A stretch of 14,753 nucleotides of DNA. Origin: Thermoflexus hugenholtzii JAD2. Its GTDB lineage: Bacteria > Chloroflexota > Dehalococcoidia > SHYB01. The stretch spans positions 1 through 14,753 of the forward strand of contig CAMAVV010000018.1 in assembly GCA_945861815.1 (NCBI GenBank). The letters are read 5' to 3'. The position numbers and the translations under genes are program-made. The notes under the pieces were generated by a model. It was not told where the DNA came from, searched no databases, and saw only the letters and a program-made list of their open reading frames with translations. Each line of letters begins with the position of its first letter. Within the stretch, counting starts at the first letter, position 1. Below, in pieces: positions 14,206 to 14,753 of this stretch.

Positions 14206-14753
14206 GATCCAACCCACAGGCCTTGTTCGTTATAGTTCAGCGACTTAGGCCAACCTGTTGCGTTCCAGATACTGTCAAAAATAGGTTGCATGGCTTTGCC
14301 TACATCAACCTGGTAACTATCAATTAGGACCTCTGTGGGTGAAAGTTCATCATGGTCTATTGGGTGATTTCGGTCGTGAAAATATCTTGCTTGATTTACA
14401 CCTAGAGTGAATCCCTTTACTCCCACGAGTGTCAAACGAACCATCAATGGTGGGTCAACGCCTATTCGTTTTTGAAGGGACAAAAACCTCTGCATTGCTA
14501 ATATCAGGTCGCGCTCATAAGCAAGGCTAGGGAGAAAGTAGGTGTTATCATCGCTCCGTCCAAAGAAATCGTTCTCTACGGCCTCTATGACGCCGGATCT
14601 AAAAATCTGGAGGTGAGCCTGTCTCATAGACTTGTGAGGTTGCGTGGCTTCACCATGAGTATCGCTTTTGTCCAAGCGAGGTCAGCTTGTTCATCACTAT
14701 CGCCAGCTTGTTGGGACCCCGATAGGCCCTTAGTTCCAGCGGGCGCGGGTCCA
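14202..14753 (-). pseudogene. AlbA_2-type (Schlafen-like) protein, C-terminal part, apparently frameshifted and cut by the right edge
   Basis: The frame 14202-14675 encodes HLQIFRSGVIEAVENDFF, YFLPSLAYERDLILAMQRFL, then GVDPPLMVRLTLVGVKGFTL and a WNATGWPKSLNYNEQG ending. This resembles the C-terminal domain of proteins that carry an N-terminal AlbA_2 (divergent AAA/Schlafen) domain. It has no credible start: TTG 14675 lacks a ribosome-binding site, and the frame is closed upstream by TGA. In the next frame, 14753 to 14650 reads LELRAYRGPNKLAIVMNKLT then SLGQKRYSW and stops at TGA (14650-14652). The segment preceding HLQLFRNG in relatives ends with a similar GW/RYN-type stretch, so one extra base (or two missing) near 14652-14675 would join the frames. 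The stretch is more AT-rich than neighbouring genes, hinting at transfer. Confidence 0.5.

Overview
The window looks like part of a GC-rich (about 60% by eye) bacterial chromosome. The gene mix suggests an uncultured Chloroflexota of the Dehalococcoidia type: a T-box-led ilvB-ilvN-ilvC-leuA operon, LLM-class flavin oxidoreductases, tandem CaiB/BaiF CoA-transferases, an SCO1664-family kinase-like protein, and many GTG/TTG starts. This placement is an inference; there is no rRNA or marker gene here to confirm it.

Left third (1-4790, all on the minus strand): a branched-chain amino acid operon read right to left. A TTGACA promoter (4760-4789) leads into a complete T-box riboswitch and intrinsic terminator (4496-4752). 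ilvB, ilvN (4-bp overlap) and ilvC (7-bp gap) follow, then a small HicB-like gene broken by an in-frame TGA, and finally leuA, which runs off the left edge. The T-box specifier that best fits the fold is GUC (valine), so the operon is probably switched on by uncharged tRNA-Val.

Middle left (4818-6155, minus): a DUF6941-like hypothetical protein and a vapBC toxin-antitoxin pair. The vapBC promoter is embedded in an inverted repeat and followed by two more direct copies of the same half-site, a probable autoregulatory operator.

Middle (6156-10772): an apparent catabolic module. An LLM flavin monooxygenase and an alpha/beta hydrolase with an Asp nucleophile are on the minus strand. Two adjacent, overlapping CaiB/BaiF CoA-transferases diverge from them on the plus strand. 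The natural reading is oxidation and hydrolysis of an unidentified organic substrate plus activation of an acid as its CoA thioester, but no substrate can be read from sequence.

Right part (10798-14753): an FmdB-like zinc-ribbon protein and D-aminoacyl-tRNA deacylase (dtd) share a promoter on the minus strand. A gene-poor 330-bp stretch with a long-range 16-bp inverted repeat follows. Next are a small putative zinc protein and an SCO1664-family protein (minus), and a divergent ferritin-like di-iron protein (plus) with a clear promoter. At the right edge, in more AT-rich DNA, lies the C-terminal part of an AlbA_2-type (Schlafen-like) protein that appears frameshifted.

No tRNA, rRNA, CRISPR array or insertion sequence was found. 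I did not see a clearly new defence or mobile system. The most informative items are the T-box with its valine specifier, the disrupted hicB inside the ilv-leu operon, and the vapBC operator layout.
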